Below are positions 50,690 through 62,961 of a DNA stretch of 64,000 nt, in pieces; the stretch's first letter is position 1, and each line of letters begins with the position of its first letter. Source of the stretch: Cruorifilaria tuberocauda (Eukaryota; Nematoda; Chromadorea; Rhabditida; Onchocercidae); NCBI GenBank assembly GCA_013365365.1, contig JABVXU010000205.1, positions 1-64,000 on the forward strand, written 5' to 3'. Under the pieces are notes generated by a model. That model made no database searches and was not told where the DNA came from. It saw nothing but the letters and a program-made list of their open reading frames with translations. A program made the translations under genes and the position numbers.

Positions 50690-51245
50690 TAAAACATTAA
50701 TAGATGAGGTGAAAAGAAGAACATTGCGCACTTCGCTCTACCTCTTGTATTTTTCCGTTCTAGTTGGTCCACAGCGAACATACGCACCATCTGTCGTTGC
50801 ATGATCATTACTGGTACTTGAAGACCACAAATAGATACCATTCCTACTATACTGCCTAGCTGTGCAAACATATCATTTCCATTCCTCATCATTATTATAC
50901 CTTCAATGATAAGCATCAGATATTAAGAATGGCAAAAAGATTGGTTCCGATAGCTGACATATCTTCTTTTTGCTCTGAACATTATTGAAATCAATTTCTG
51001 ATTCATGTATTAGGAAAAGTGCAATTGAAGATACACACTCAACAAAGTGCAAATGGAAAGCATAATACTTCAATACTTAGAACTCAAACCCGCTTGTGAT
51101 ATCTGCGGTTGACAAAACATCGGCATAAACATCCATTGCTGCATCATCTGTGCTCGCCATAGATAACCTACCTGCTAGTTCATACCTATTTGCGGTGTTA
51201 CATTTTGGAGAAGTAATATGCGAGACTGATCGCATCCAGGATCTT
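50690..51245 (-). pseudogene. Met/Gln-rich coding-like region, probably decayed
   Basis: On the minus strand two blocks read as Met/Gln-rich protein: about 51245-51070 (QNVTPQIGMN, in-frame TAG, then WRAQMMQQWMFMPMFCQPQ) and 50916-50700 (FAQLGSIVGMVS, MIMQRQMVRMF). The similar composition of both blocks suggests one ancestral gene, but an in-frame stop and the absence of a phase-compatible junction argue that it is broken. An alternative frame of the first block (NRYELAGRLSMASTDDAAMD) is open too, so the true frame is not certain. Family not recognised. Confidence 0.3.
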
Positions 51246-51600
51246 AAAAATCAATAAAAAAGCTAGTAAGTGATAATCTGACCAAGTTGAACTCAAGATT
51301 TATACAATAAAAAAATATATGAACGCAAAAAACTAATGAATGCAAAATTTCAGCTATCGAGCTCAAATTATAATTTATTCAAGAATTCATTATAGATAAC
51401 GTGACAATGGAAATTTCAGTTTCGAAATCAAAAAATTTTAGCTAAGAAAAGAAATCCTGGACCAACCATTAAGAGGTAATCTTCGATACTACTTATGTAA
51501 AACATTCCATTATCAAGAGTATTAATTCTTCTTTTCAAATTAAAATTTATATTCATTTCACCTTCACTTCGCATTTGATTTCCAACAAGCAGCGGAGATC

Positions 51601-51793
51601 CGATTCCGATTCATAAATTGAAATAACAAAGGACTTCAAAAAGCTGATATGTAATTGGAGTTTGAGGTTCGCTTGGCAGGAATGTTTTCCTTGTTACGAA
51701 TTCCAGCGCTGATGCTAAGAATTTGTGCCAGCCAACAGCAAGATGAGATGTGTGCGAAATGATTCTGAAAGCTGAAAAATGACATTAAATACC
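51601..51793 (-). repeat. Inverted duplication, left arm (degraded exon-like copy)
   Basis: The reverse complement of this arm matches 52045-52235 at roughly 85-90% by eye. It keeps the TTTTTCAG acceptor, but relative to the right arm it has a 2-bp insertion that shifts the frame, and the donor-like CAG|GT has become CAGCT. It still reads LAVGWHKFLASALEFVTRK in the shifted frame. This looks like the decayed partner of the pair. Confidence 0.85.
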
Positions 51794-52044
51794 CAAAGAT
51801 TCTTCACGAATTTAGAAAGATTCAAAGATGTTTTTGGCAGTTACGATATTTCTTATCCTTTCTCATCCAAAATTATTGTTTTGGTAGGTGGAACGAGATG
51901 TAAGAACTTTATATCAAAATGAAATGATGGCAGAAATTCGCATATAAGAGGCTTCCTTCTTATGCAAATTTCTCAAAATTTTGAAAAAGAAGGAAGATAA
52001 GTACTAAAACTTGCATATTTTCATTTACGATTAGTAAACTTTTA

Positions 52045-52235
52045 GGTATTTAATGTCATTTTTCAGCTTTCAGAATCATTTCGCACTTTTCATCTTGCGG
52101 TCGGTTGGCACAAATTCTTAGTGTCAGCGCTTGAATTTGTAACAAAGAAAACGTTCCTACCAGGCGAACTTCAAACCTCAATTATAAGTCAGGTTTTTCA
52201 AGTCATTTGTTATTTCAATTTATGAATCGGAATCG
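52045..52235 (+). repeat. Inverted duplication, right arm
   Basis: Partner of the arm at 51601-51793, with a spacer of about 250 bp between them. It contains an intact acceptor (TTTTTCAG), an open 42-codon stretch and a CAG|GTTTTT donor. Confidence 0.85.
52067..52192 (+). CDS. Candidate exon in the right arm of the inverted duplication
   Basis: A 126-nt stretch between a good acceptor and a GT donor, open in phase 0 (LSESFRTFHLAVGWHKF ... KKTFLPGELQTSIISQ). The donor phase fits the acceptor before 53190, where the SMYD reading GCA ATG GCC continues, so it might be an upstream or alternative exon of that gene. The FLPGEL segment loosely recalls the PGE of N-terminal SET sequences. An unrelated duplicated exon is equally possible. 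Confidence 0.3.
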
Positions 52236-52240
52236 AATTC

Positions 52241-52505
52241 TTCTCGATCATTCGATCATATCCACTCATTCCTTGATTAATTCATTAAATCATTCATGCA
52301 TTCGTATATTCATTCTTTCGATTATTCGATCATTCGTTCATTCGATCATCCATTCACTCACTCATTCCCTCATTCTTTGATTAATTCATTAAATCATTCA
52401 TTCATTCGATTATTCAATCATTCATTCGACTGAATAATCATTGATTCATTCGTTCATTCGATCATTCACTCATTCATTCATTCGATCATTCGATCATCCA
52501 TTCAT
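52241..52505. repeat. ATTCATTCG/ATTCGATC minisatellite with higher-order structure
   Basis: Variants of CATTCATTCGATCATTCG recur throughout. A longer unit beginning TTGATTAATTCATTAAATCA occurs at about 52274 and again at about 52378, giving a higher-order period of about 100 bp. It directly abuts the right arm of the inverted duplication. Confidence 0.9.
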
Positions 52506-53189
52506 TATTTCTTCTACGGTAACTTCCAACCTATTTTATACCCTCGTGTGTAATTGCTTTTTACGTATACTAATCTAAATTTGTCGTTGATCTATAAATT
52601 CTCCTCGTTAACGTTATATTTCGTTAAGCTTTAGGAAATTTGTTCTTAAAAATTTTTTTGTATTTTAAATTCTTTTTTAAATACTTTGAATAATTCATAT
52701 TTTAAATAATTCCTTGATTGGTAGTTGAGATGTAAACTAATATTGTGAAACTAACTTGAGGAACTTCACTTTTATTGTATAAATACTGATAATGGGACAC
52801 TTATTGCAATCCGGAATCCGTTTATGTCTTCAGTGAGTTCAGTACGTTCCGAGACTGTTGCACAGCAATTCAGGTGGTTGCTAATATACTTTTGTTTTCT
52901 TCTTTACCCGAAAGTTAAATTATAGAAGAAATTCTAGGAATGCGAGATTCCAAAAGGATTCGACCGATGTACTTTCCTTTTCGCAATGTCATTTTCATGA
53001 AATACATTCAAAAGTGCAAAACTCATTGCATTCGTAATTTGTTCATCTCCAATAACATCGTCTAGATTATAAAGGAAATTTTGGTAATATTTTGCAAGAT
53101 GCGAAATGATTTCAACTGGTTTATATTTTCATTCCATTTTATTTTTGGAAAGCAAAAATTGTTATTTAATTAATAATTTACATTTACAG
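52506..53189. other. 5' flank of the SMYD-like gene
   Basis: Probably contains the promoter or an unrecognised first exon. A stretch at 52820-52880 is open in phase 0 (SVYVFSEFSTFRDCCTAIQ) before a CAG|GTGGTT donor and would also be phase-compatible, but shows no family similarity. Confidence 0.35.
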
Positions 53190-53192
53190 GCA

Positions 53193-56100
53193 ATGGCCAC
53201 TTCAATTACTACATTAGTTGAAGAAATGCCATTGGCACATGTGGTTGATAGTAAATTTGTTGATAAAGTTTGTGCTCATTGTATGATTCCAACATGGGAG
53301 AGGTAACTCTATCTTATTTTAAGTTTTGTTTAAATAATTCGGTTCGAAATTTCTGTTCAAAACAGTATCCTATCTTTCAACTGTTATCATCCTGATATAT
53401 TTTTCTCTACAATCTTAAATGTATAGTCTAAAGTTAAAGCCTGTAACAGGTAAATAGTTTACCTCTGTTTTGATTTTTTTGCTGTTGTAAATCATTCTTT
53501 AATTTTTCCTATCAATAGCTTTAGGGAGATCTAAAAGCTGAGCTTCTAAGTTTCGAAATGGGATTATTGTAATTAATGAAATTTTCCGTTTTAGAAACAT
53601 CGAGGGAAAATTAAATCGTTGTGCTCGCTGTAAGTTCACACATTACTGCAATACGAAGTGTCAGAAGAAGGATTGGCTTATTCATAAGGTTTTTCACTAG
53701 ATTCATTTATTACCGAAAATCAATTTGCTATTTCCAGCACATCATAAAAGTAGCCTAGTTGTATAGTTGGTTTATAGAACCAGTCATTAATATATGCGAT
53801 TAATGTGACATCCTAAAGCACTAAGCAGATTCACCGGGAATTGTAAAACTTGATATGACGAAATTTCCTCCTCGAAACTCAACTATTATGAGAAACAAAT
53901 TCATTATTTTTATCTTTAACTATCAAAAAAAATTTAGGATTTATACATGAGTAGCCATAGTTGTTTAAACGAAAGTTATAATGTAATTCATGAAACCTAA
54001 AATATCTCTCGAAAAGCTAGCTATAGTTGTTCGATTTCATAATTAATTTTTTCCAGATAGAATGCTCATATCTGTCACGTGTGGCGCCACGTATCCCTGA
54101 ATCAATACCCCGATTAATAGGTCGTATAATCACGACATTACAGCACCACGGTGATAAAAATTGTGCTTTCAATGGACGTATTTTTGCTTCCTTAAAAAGT
54201 CGTAAGTTTCATTTTTTTTTCTCAGCTAATTGCCATAATTCTGTTCACTCTTGAATGAAGCACATTTGGGATGTGAAATATGACAAGTATGGTGAAATTA
54301 ACAACAGCAGAGTTTTTTTAACAGGTACTGAAGAATTCTTCGTCGTAAGTCATGCAAAGATATAGTGTCTGAAAGAATACTGTAAATGCAATTTGTTAGT
54401 GTAGATAATCTTCTCTTCAGATCTTAAACTTTCTTCAATTAATTTTGGAGCATTGAATCAAGATGTTGCTCAAATATTTGCATTCACTGACAAGCATACT
54501 AACAACACTTAATATCGTTAAAGATGTTGCTGATATCGAGAAAAATGAGAAAAAGAGGAATGGATTCATATCCATTGCACATGTTATCAAAGATTACCTT
54601 CCTTTAGGCGAAATGCCATCCACCAGTGAAATATTCGACATTTTCTGTAAGGTAAACTTTTCAGTTTATTTTATTTAATTTTTTTTGGCATCGAGAAAAT
54701 TTAGCTATTCTATTTAACTAATTATGGAAATGTTAGCAGTTAAGTCAATAAAGATATGGTCAAATTTAGCTTCTGTTTCACCTATCATTTGTACATGATT
54801 TGAAAAGTATATTCAAAAAATATAACAATTTCAATGAAGTATATTAGTGACACGAATACTAAAAGCGATCTAATTTATATAAAGAGGTTGATGTCATTTT
54901 AGTATTTCATGAAATGAGTCTCTTTTTTTGTTTTCCATTATAATACTACTTATCAATACGAGATGCTTAAGTGAAGGAATCAATACGAGATGCTTAAGTG
55001 AAGGATTCTATAATGCAATAATTCATTCTATAACTATTATCATCATCCTTACTTCTTCTTAAACTATCTTATTAACTGATAATAGTAAAGTTATTACAGG
55101 TTTTGATCAATGCATTGGTAATTACAGATTCTTGTTTGAATAGAATTGGTCTTGCAGTTTATCTAGGGTTAGTTATTTCTTTTTTAATATATCTGAAGAC
55201 GAAGCCTTTAATACTAAAAATGTTGTATTTTTACCTCATATAGCTCTAAGTGATTTAGTTCAAACTGCCTAGTTCATCTTTTTTTTCCTTTCCATATATT
55301 GATTTGTCGATAAATGAAGACATTATTTCTTTTTCAGATCACATTATAATCTTGCTTTATTGCTTTGCTAAGTTTCTCACTTATTGAAATGAATTATTTT
55401 ATTAATAAAAAAACAATACATTTTAGAAATCCTTATCATATCATATCAGTTGAGGTACTGTTCCCAGTCTGAAATAATATTATCATCCCCATTTTATTAT
55501 ATTTTGCAATTCTCACTTTTTCAGAGTTGAGCATACTGTCATTTCACATTCTTTTTCTTTCCAGACTATCAGCTTTGGATCACAGCTGTAAACCAGATGC
55601 ATTTATCATTTTCAGTGGCACGAAAGCAATCTTAAGATCCTTGAATAAAAATATAACGGAATATAGCGATAACGTTTGTTGCAATCTTCTAAAACATCTC
55701 TTTAATATAACAGTGTATAAAAAATTCATGTACATGAGTGCAAACAATTCTTGACCGCTCATATTTTAGACCTGAAAAAAATCTTTAAGGAAGCTCATGT
55801 TTCCCGAGATCGGGTTTTGTTTGGACTTCGAACTTTGTGATCTACTTTGATTGAGTCATCAGTTGCACATTAAGGGATAAATTACAGCTCCGCATTCCGT
55901 ACTGTGACTTGTTGGATCTTAAGTCTACACGATGTGAAACGCTGCAAAATCAGCACAATTTTGTGTGCAATTGTGAAATTTGTCAAGATTTTGAGATAGT
56001 AAGCTCTTTGCTTATTTATAGTATATAATAAAAAAGAATATTTATTTATTAACGAACGTTATTTGTTATATGGTTGTTTTTCAATTTTTGTTGATTCATT

Positions 56101-57035
56101 TATGATTTAAGCGCACTTCAGGATCGACAAAAATGTTCTTTACGATGTGGCAAATGTAAGGATGGTTTTTGTCCATATAGTCCTGATGGTGATTATGTAG
56201 AAAAACGATGTAAAGTTTGTAACGAAATATCAGTTTTTAACATTGATCATTTGCAAAAATTATACCAACAGCTGACAGCCCATGGTAGGTTTTTGTGAAA
56301 AAAATGTGATAAAACTAGACATGGCATTTCTTTTTTCATTTTAATGTTGGATTCAAATCTACTTCTGATCAGTGAAAATATTAAAGTTTATTTTTTTATG
56401 TTTTAAGGATCAACGGAAAAAAAGCTAAATGAGCTAATAGATTCATATCACGAATTTGAAACAGTTTTTTCGCCGTATAACGTTCTTCTTTGTAAATTTG
56501 CCGAAAGTATTATGATCTCAGCGATTAATAGTGGAAAATACGATGAAGCAGTCGAGTATGCCGAGAAAACTCTCCTTTGCTACAGGTTTTTTGGGATTTT
56601 AAGGAATTAAATGGCCATATTTCTTAATTTACTAGGTTTAATAATAATTGAAGAAAAATGGAATCCCATTTTCACTTTTTGAGTATTTTTTCTCTTCTAA
56701 ATTTCATCTATTTATTGATGAATTTTGTATTTCAGGACATATTATCCAAAAGGTCATCCTTCGCCTTCAGTACGCATGTTTGAATATGCAAAATTATTGA
56801 TGCTGCAGAACAATCAAGAATCCCTTCCTGTGTTGCAAAAGGTTTGATGCTGTTAGTTCAGGAAGCACTATATATGATGCTTAACTGTTTCCTAATCCTT
56901 AATTTTGTGAATTTACAAGGTTTCCAGGCTTTTAAAATGATATGCGAAAGTTATGGCTCCGATAGTGGTTTTGCACTTAATACCGCCAGATTGCTAAATG
57001 ACTTGGAAAAAAGTGCTGCTGCTGCTTCGGTGTAA
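53193..57035 (+). CDS. SMYD-type SET and MYND domain protein, 11 exons, about 439 aa
   Basis: Exons: 53193-53302, 53595-53688, 54057-54201, 54524-54651, 55100-55167, 55565-55673, 55888-55998, 56122-56284, 56408-56585, 56736-56841, 56928-57035; total 1320 nt, all phases consistent. Residues 1-25 cover the end of the N-terminal SET part (LVEEMPLAHVV). The MYND zinc finger follows, with its full Cys/His set (CAHC, CARC, YCNTKCQKKDWLIHKIEC). Then come an insert and the SET core (FCKVLINALVITDSC, LSALDHSCKPDAFIIF, IPYCDLL), the post-SET CNCEIC, a Cys-rich segment (CSLRCGKCKDGFC) and a helical C-terminal region like that of SMYD2/SMYD3. SMYD enzymes methylate lysines in histone and non-histone proteins. 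The motif usually NHSC is DHSC here. The model starts at the first ATG after a TTTACAG acceptor; a missing 5' exon carrying the GRG-type SET start is possible. Confidence 0.88.
54952..55005. repeat. Two perfect tandem copies of a 27-bp unit
   Basis: ATCAATACGAGATGCTTAAG plus seven more bases at 54952-54978, repeated identically at 54979-55005, within an intron of the SMYD-like gene. Confidence 0.95.
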
Positions 57036-58583
57036 TGATTTGACCTGTGATTGTGGATGAATTTCACTTCTTTTATTTTCTTAATTAATTGTTTTTAACT
57101 AGTGAACTCTTTATAAATTGTGCGTGATATATTTTTTCTTTTTTACTAAAGTTTTCTATTTAATTCAGATAGCTGTAAATTGGTCAACTTATGATCTTTT
57201 CTAACTTATTTCCGGGAAGTTGTGAGTTCTGCGAAATATCAGCCAATTGATGGAACATGAAAAATAGAAATTTCTTATACAAAATAGGATAACACTTCTG
57301 GAATTTTTATATTTGAAATTTTTAACTAAGAAAATTTCCATTTATTGCTTATTTTTTAAATGAGTATATTTCTGTTTAAATCATCAAAATTGGTAATGAA
57401 AGTTTCTGTTGTATTCAGTTGAATAAACAGGAAAAGAAGGATGTTTCTGTAGAAGAAATGAATTGTTGCAAGCAGCCTACTTCGGTTAAGGGTATTTATG
57501 TGACAGGAATATGCTTGATGGATAGAGCAAACATCTTCAGCACGAGACGATCATTTCAAACGCTGTTTGCATTATGCAAGTCTTGCTGAGTAAACTACAA
57601 TTTGGATCATATAATTAAAATTTCAGTTATAAAATTATTGGATTTATAAAACCGTTTAAGTTGAATTATAAAACAGATTTGATTTTATTCAATTTTAATT
57701 CAAGTGTTTTTGAAGTTAAAGGAAATAAATATCCGTAATTTCAAAAAAATGTACAGAAGGAAGCAAAATAGAAACATAGTGATTTGAAGTTAATGTGATC
57801 AAAATATTTTAAAATTTATACTTATATATTCTTCCTTCTGTCACTTTCATTCATTTTTTATAAAATTGAAAGTTAAAGGGCGGATCGATATAAAACGATG
57901 CCTAAAATTGTATAACTTGAAGATTAACTTTCTTTTGTCAGTTTTATCAAATGAAGTTATGGGTAATATTTTTCTTGGAAGAGTACTAAATTAAGAGAGG
58001 AAGTGAAATTTGAAAAGATACAATTCATAAAAGGTAGCAATCTCGCAGAGATCAAATGAATAGGAGAGAAGTGAGGGATGAAAGGTATGTTTACAAAAAT
58101 TCTAGATTGTGAAAATAATGCGGTTTATATTTACCCACTCGCACATACAATTCAAACAGTTCAATTTACAAAACTTTTCCTTTACTAATTAGTCATATCA
58201 ATGTTGCTGTTGTAAATAATTATTATAACTATATTCCTACTAATAATTCATTTTAATACATGAATATTCGTCATCTTACTGTTGATAACTCATTCGTGAT
58301 GAAATATAATATATTATTGTTAATTTTATATCAACAAGAATTAATTATTGATATCATAATAAACATGCAAACAGTTATTTTAATGATTAAATTCTTATTC
58401 ATTTTTTAATTTTTGTGTGAGATATTATACGTGTTGATTTGGATTTTGTAAGTTATTACAATTAATATGCTATCCAAAAGTTACCTTACTTTCTCTGTTG
58501 GTTAATTTTTCGTTTCAAAACCAAATCTTCTAAAATTTGAAAAGGAACATATGAGAAAAGTGCATTTGCACTTCAAGTGACTC

Positions 58584-58599
58584 CATCCCACGTGGGATG
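58584..58599. promoter_or_regulatory. Perfect 16-bp palindrome centred on an E-box
   Basis: CATCCCACGTGGGATG is fully self-complementary and centred on CACGTG, the binding core of bHLH factors of the MYC/MXL class. It stands out in AT-rich DNA far from any recognised exon. A regulatory role is only inferred from the core and symmetry. Confidence 0.35.
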
Positions 58600-60270
58600 A
58601 TTTAAAAATAATGGGACCAATTTGAATTTTCAAAAGTTTATTATTTTTAGTATTTTAAATGTGCGTTTTATAGCAAAACACTGAGATTTTCATAAACAAA
58701 AGACTATATTATTATAGTTTGGATAAAGAGTGAAAGTTAAGAAATAACTAAGTTAAATTACTTACCGTAAATGTACTGTAAAAATACTGCATTGAAGGGC
58801 AATATTACTTTAGCTTATTAATTGGTTCTTTTTTACTTTGAAAATTTAATTGAAAATGTATCACCAAATTTTATTTGATAAATAAAAAATTGTTCAACTT
58901 TGTAAATTTCTTCTGATGATCTGAAAAAGGAAGTTTTGAAAAATGAAAGCTATTTCATTTCGATGCTTCCGGAAGTTTCTTCCTTTCATGATCTATTCGA
59001 TTTATTATTTTAATAGAAATCGATCAGAAGCAACAGATCAGTAATTGCAAATGACAGGTCTTTTCGAATATCATTTTGCAATGGCTAATTATTTATTATT
59101 TTCCTATATCTATTATAGCCAAATTGTTTTTTTTCAATTAAAACTTTCTTACATTATACATATAATGATAACCGAAATTGCATTTTATTCAGTATGATCA
59201 CACTTAAACAATAATACCAAGTTGATATCATTTATAGCTAATCTAAATTGCCTACGGGAAGTTCGAAAATTGTTTGATTTGGTAATTGATAAATGATTTG
59301 ATAATCGATTGATAACGTAGTTAATCAGTCACTTACTGAGAACCTGTTGAACCGTATTGTCAATTTAATGTATTAAAATAATAAAATCCTTATAGTTAAA
59401 AGTATGAAATATATACATGTTCATTCGTTTTAATAATTAATTAATACTTCTAGAAGATGACAGATTAATAGTTTCGAAAGATAACTGAGTAATTTTTGAT
59501 TTAATATTTTTAATCTGCAGCACAAAAATATTTAATAACAATCATTTACTAATAAATATCCCTAGGTAAGTACAATGTATAATATATCAGCCCAGCAGTA
59601 ACCAAAGTACTTCTATGAATCAAACGACTCACCGGAGTTGGGGCCGACATAGCCTTAGGAATAATTCCCAAAAAAGTACTTAATCCACTTTCAACTTTTC
59701 AACTTATCAGGCTTAAAACTAATGATTTAAAAGTTAACTCTGCACCTATTTTAATTTATATTTTACATGTGGAATAAATCAATTCAAATAATTGTTAATC
59801 AATTTTCTATTTTCTTTGTTTTTGTTTCAAATGATCTGTGATCAGCGTAAATGAAGCAAATATGGGTTAAAGATCAATGTAAAACAATTACGAGAAAATA
59901 TTTATCAATTAGCTTATCGGAAAAATAATCATTACTGTGTACTTTGAAAAATTAGCTATATTTGAATAACGATATATGGAAGTTTCGAACAAGGTTCAAT
60001 TAAGTTTGTAAAGAGAAACCTAACGAAGAAATGGAATTTAATTAGGATTACAGTTACTTTATCAGTGAGGAAAACATTGAAACAATTGGATGTTTAGTTT
60101 TTAATTATTAATTTAACCACCACATTACTTTATCGTTACTTTATCGAATATCTTTACCAATTACAATAATAGCTTACTTCAATTAAATTACCAAAGAGTA
60201 TTGCTTGTATTAAAATAATAATCATTAGTAGTAATAGATATTACCGGTATTAGTTAATATTATTCTTTAC

Positions 60271-60294
60271 ATTATTATTATTATTATTATTAAT
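60271..60294. repeat. (ATT)n microsatellite
   Basis: A run of about seven ATT units within a wider TTA-rich tract. Confidence 0.85.
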
Positions 60295-62961
60295 TATTAC
60301 TATTGGTTGAATTCCTTATTTCGTACATCACGAAAATTTCGATTTTTTTTTAGTTTTAAGTGGAAGCTTTTTCCCTTTGTTGACGTTTGATAACAACCAA
60401 TAGAAAAGCAAAAATTTATTCTAAGCTGAGCAAATATCGCAGATAATTATTTTTTCTACCATTTATTATAATCGCTATTTTATGATTATCGTTATTTATA
60501 TTAATCGCTCGTGGTTGTTATTATATTATTATGATATTTGCTACTACAAATTACTTAGTTATTCGCTTGTTTAGTATTTATTATTGTCATCCATTATTAC
60601 TACTATTATTATCGTTTTTATTAATTATATTTTGTTGTTATCCAAATTTCCAATTTACATTTCTTTTGTTTCACAAAATTATTCGGGTATAACTGAAGTT
60701 ATATCTATAGTCCATAATCCGTAAACTTTTATGGAACTATAAGATAGCACGAATTAAATATATGATTGTTTGGATTGTCGACCGCCTATATCTCTTCTTG
60801 AAATATCAACTAATCGATGATTAAAAGAGGAAAATAAATTTTTATTTGAACCGAAATCTTTCGTTTTCCTAATTTAAGCTCAGGCAAAAAGCATAAAACA
60901 AAGAAATAAATTTCCTGAAATAATCAAAAACTAATCACAATAATCACAACGGCATTTAAAGTTTCAGCAAAACGAGAAGTTATTATTTGTTAAATAGAGA
61001 TTGTACAATCCTAAGCTAAATTAAGTTTTCCATGCCTTCAAACTATTTATTTATCGTAATTAATTATTATCACTGTATCCTCCCTTCGATCTTTGCAATT
61101 ACCGGAAATCATTGTTATCAGTGTTTTGTCACCAAAATTATAAATTTGTTGTTAATTATTAATGTATGTTTATTCTTATCTTTTTGTTTTTATCAGCCTT
61201 GCAATCTTCAGAAAAAACACAACAAAAATGTTGACTTAAAAATTTTTATATTAAAATACAGACATCAGATATTCCTTTCCAGTTTTCTAGTAATCAGTAA
61301 TTACTCATGATATGACTTTATCACTCAATCATTTCAGCTGTTAGCTGATCAATCCTTCTAATGACTAATTAGTTTATCAGTTATGACACGCTAATCATTT
61401 GTGCGCAAATTTCCATTTTTGTTGTATTATTCATCGATCTGTCTCGTCGTCATTTCAGGATGCCTTAAACTTTTACTTTCAATCTAATCTTAAATGAGTT
61501 AGCAAAATTTTCTTCCAAGTTATCATTGAATAATTTGCGAATTCGAGCAGCTTTTCTTCCATTAAATTAAATTGCATAAGCTCGATATTTTAATTCTATT
61601 CTATTTTATTTTTTAACAATTATTTTATCATTTAGAAAAATTTAATTTCAAAGTTTTTGCAGCAGCTGTTCCATTACTTTGTTTAAATTTCTATTCATTT
61701 TATCAAAGTAGTGATAAATTCATTATCGATTATCATGGAATAGTGATTACTATTTGCTAAGAAATGATTGATCTTAACTAATTCATAAATTTCCAATCAT
61801 ATAAGGAATTAATTATTAATAATTTAAAAGCGTATATTTATTTCATACACAAAGAAGAAGAAAAAATCTTGAAGTTCAGAATTTTTAGCAATTTCTTTCA
61901 TCTCATAGGTTGTAAATTTTAAAATTAGCTTAAATTATTTATACAAATTGTTGAAGAACGATGATTTAACAGTTTGGCTTATTTTTAGCTATAGAAAAAT
62001 CAAAAATAGCAAAGCCGCTATTTGTTTACACCATTTTAGTTGTAATTATTTAATCGATTTCATTAGGTGCTTATTAATTTAGGCTTTCAGTAATTAAGAC
62101 TAATTAGCTGTCAGTAGTTCAAGCTGAATTCTATTCTGCATAATCGTTTGATAGGATATGACTTACGATGCTTAAGAGAACTTGCAGCATATATATAATA
62201 CAGAAGAGGCCATTTTAAATTAATTACCATGGTTACAATTTAATAATTTTTAAAAAAATTGAAAGAAAGAAATTTTTATAAAAATGGCGAAAATTTGGGA
62301 GAAGAATCGTTATTTGTAGGCTTTGATAAATTATTAAGTTCCTTAAATTCTATTCTAAGTAATCTCAGAGAAATAACTTACTGTATATGTACTTCTTCAA
62401 CAATTACTTGTTAGAAATGATTTTTCAACATTTTTAACTAAATTGAGAAGGACGAAGAAGAAGAATAGCAAATTACTTTGCACATTTCCTAATCAAAGTA
62501 CTTAATATTTCAATTGAAACTGAAAAAATTAAAATAATTTCACGTTTCTCTGTATAATTCATTTTTGATTTTACTGTTTTCTTCTTTCTAATTTTCTTCC
62601 TTTTGAATTAAAGTATGAAAATTTTTTGTGAATAATAGTAAGTATAACCAATATTCGCTATCAAATATTCGATTTAAATTAATTTTTTAATAAAATATTG
62701 GAAAAAATGAAATTTAAAGTAGAAATTACTAATTAATAATAAACTGGTTACGAAAAATTTTCTAGGTAATATGTATAAATATGTTCAAGAATTTATTATG
62801 TCTCTATCAAAATTCATTATATCATTATCAAGACTTTATTAAGATCCTTACCAAGACTGTTATCAGAACACGTAGGACATAGTCGGCGTAATAAACTTCA
62901 AATTATTTCAAAAAAAAAGTTTATTCCAATCAAACAAATTGATCACTGATATTTGCAGGCT

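Larger units (their letters stand above)
57036..62961. other. AT-rich intergenic DNA, no gene recognised
   Basis: The first few hundred bases are 3' flank of the SMYD-like gene. The rest shows no supported exon chain on either strand; the open frame 61032-61310 has no domain or splice support. Includes simple TTA/ATT-rich stretches (60.2-60.65 kb) and a 16-bp perfect palindrome at 58584-58599. Confidence 0.4.

Noticed and set aside
52841..52880. ATG-started stretch MSSVSSVRSETVAQQF as first SMYD exon
   Set aside because: Its donor leaves phase 2, which is incompatible with the acceptor before 53190.
54257..54344. Coding-like stretch (HIWDVKYDKYGEIN) in the SMYD intron between exons 54057-54201 and 54524-54651
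   Set aside because: It can only be read in phase 0 after a weak acceptor, while the flanking exons need phase 1, and direct joining gives a good family match (LKSH|VADIEKNEKKRN).
61032..61310. 92-codon hydrophobic plus-strand open frame
   Set aside because: Composition (Phe, Leu, Ile, Tyr) is what AT-rich DNA gives by chance, with no splice or start context.
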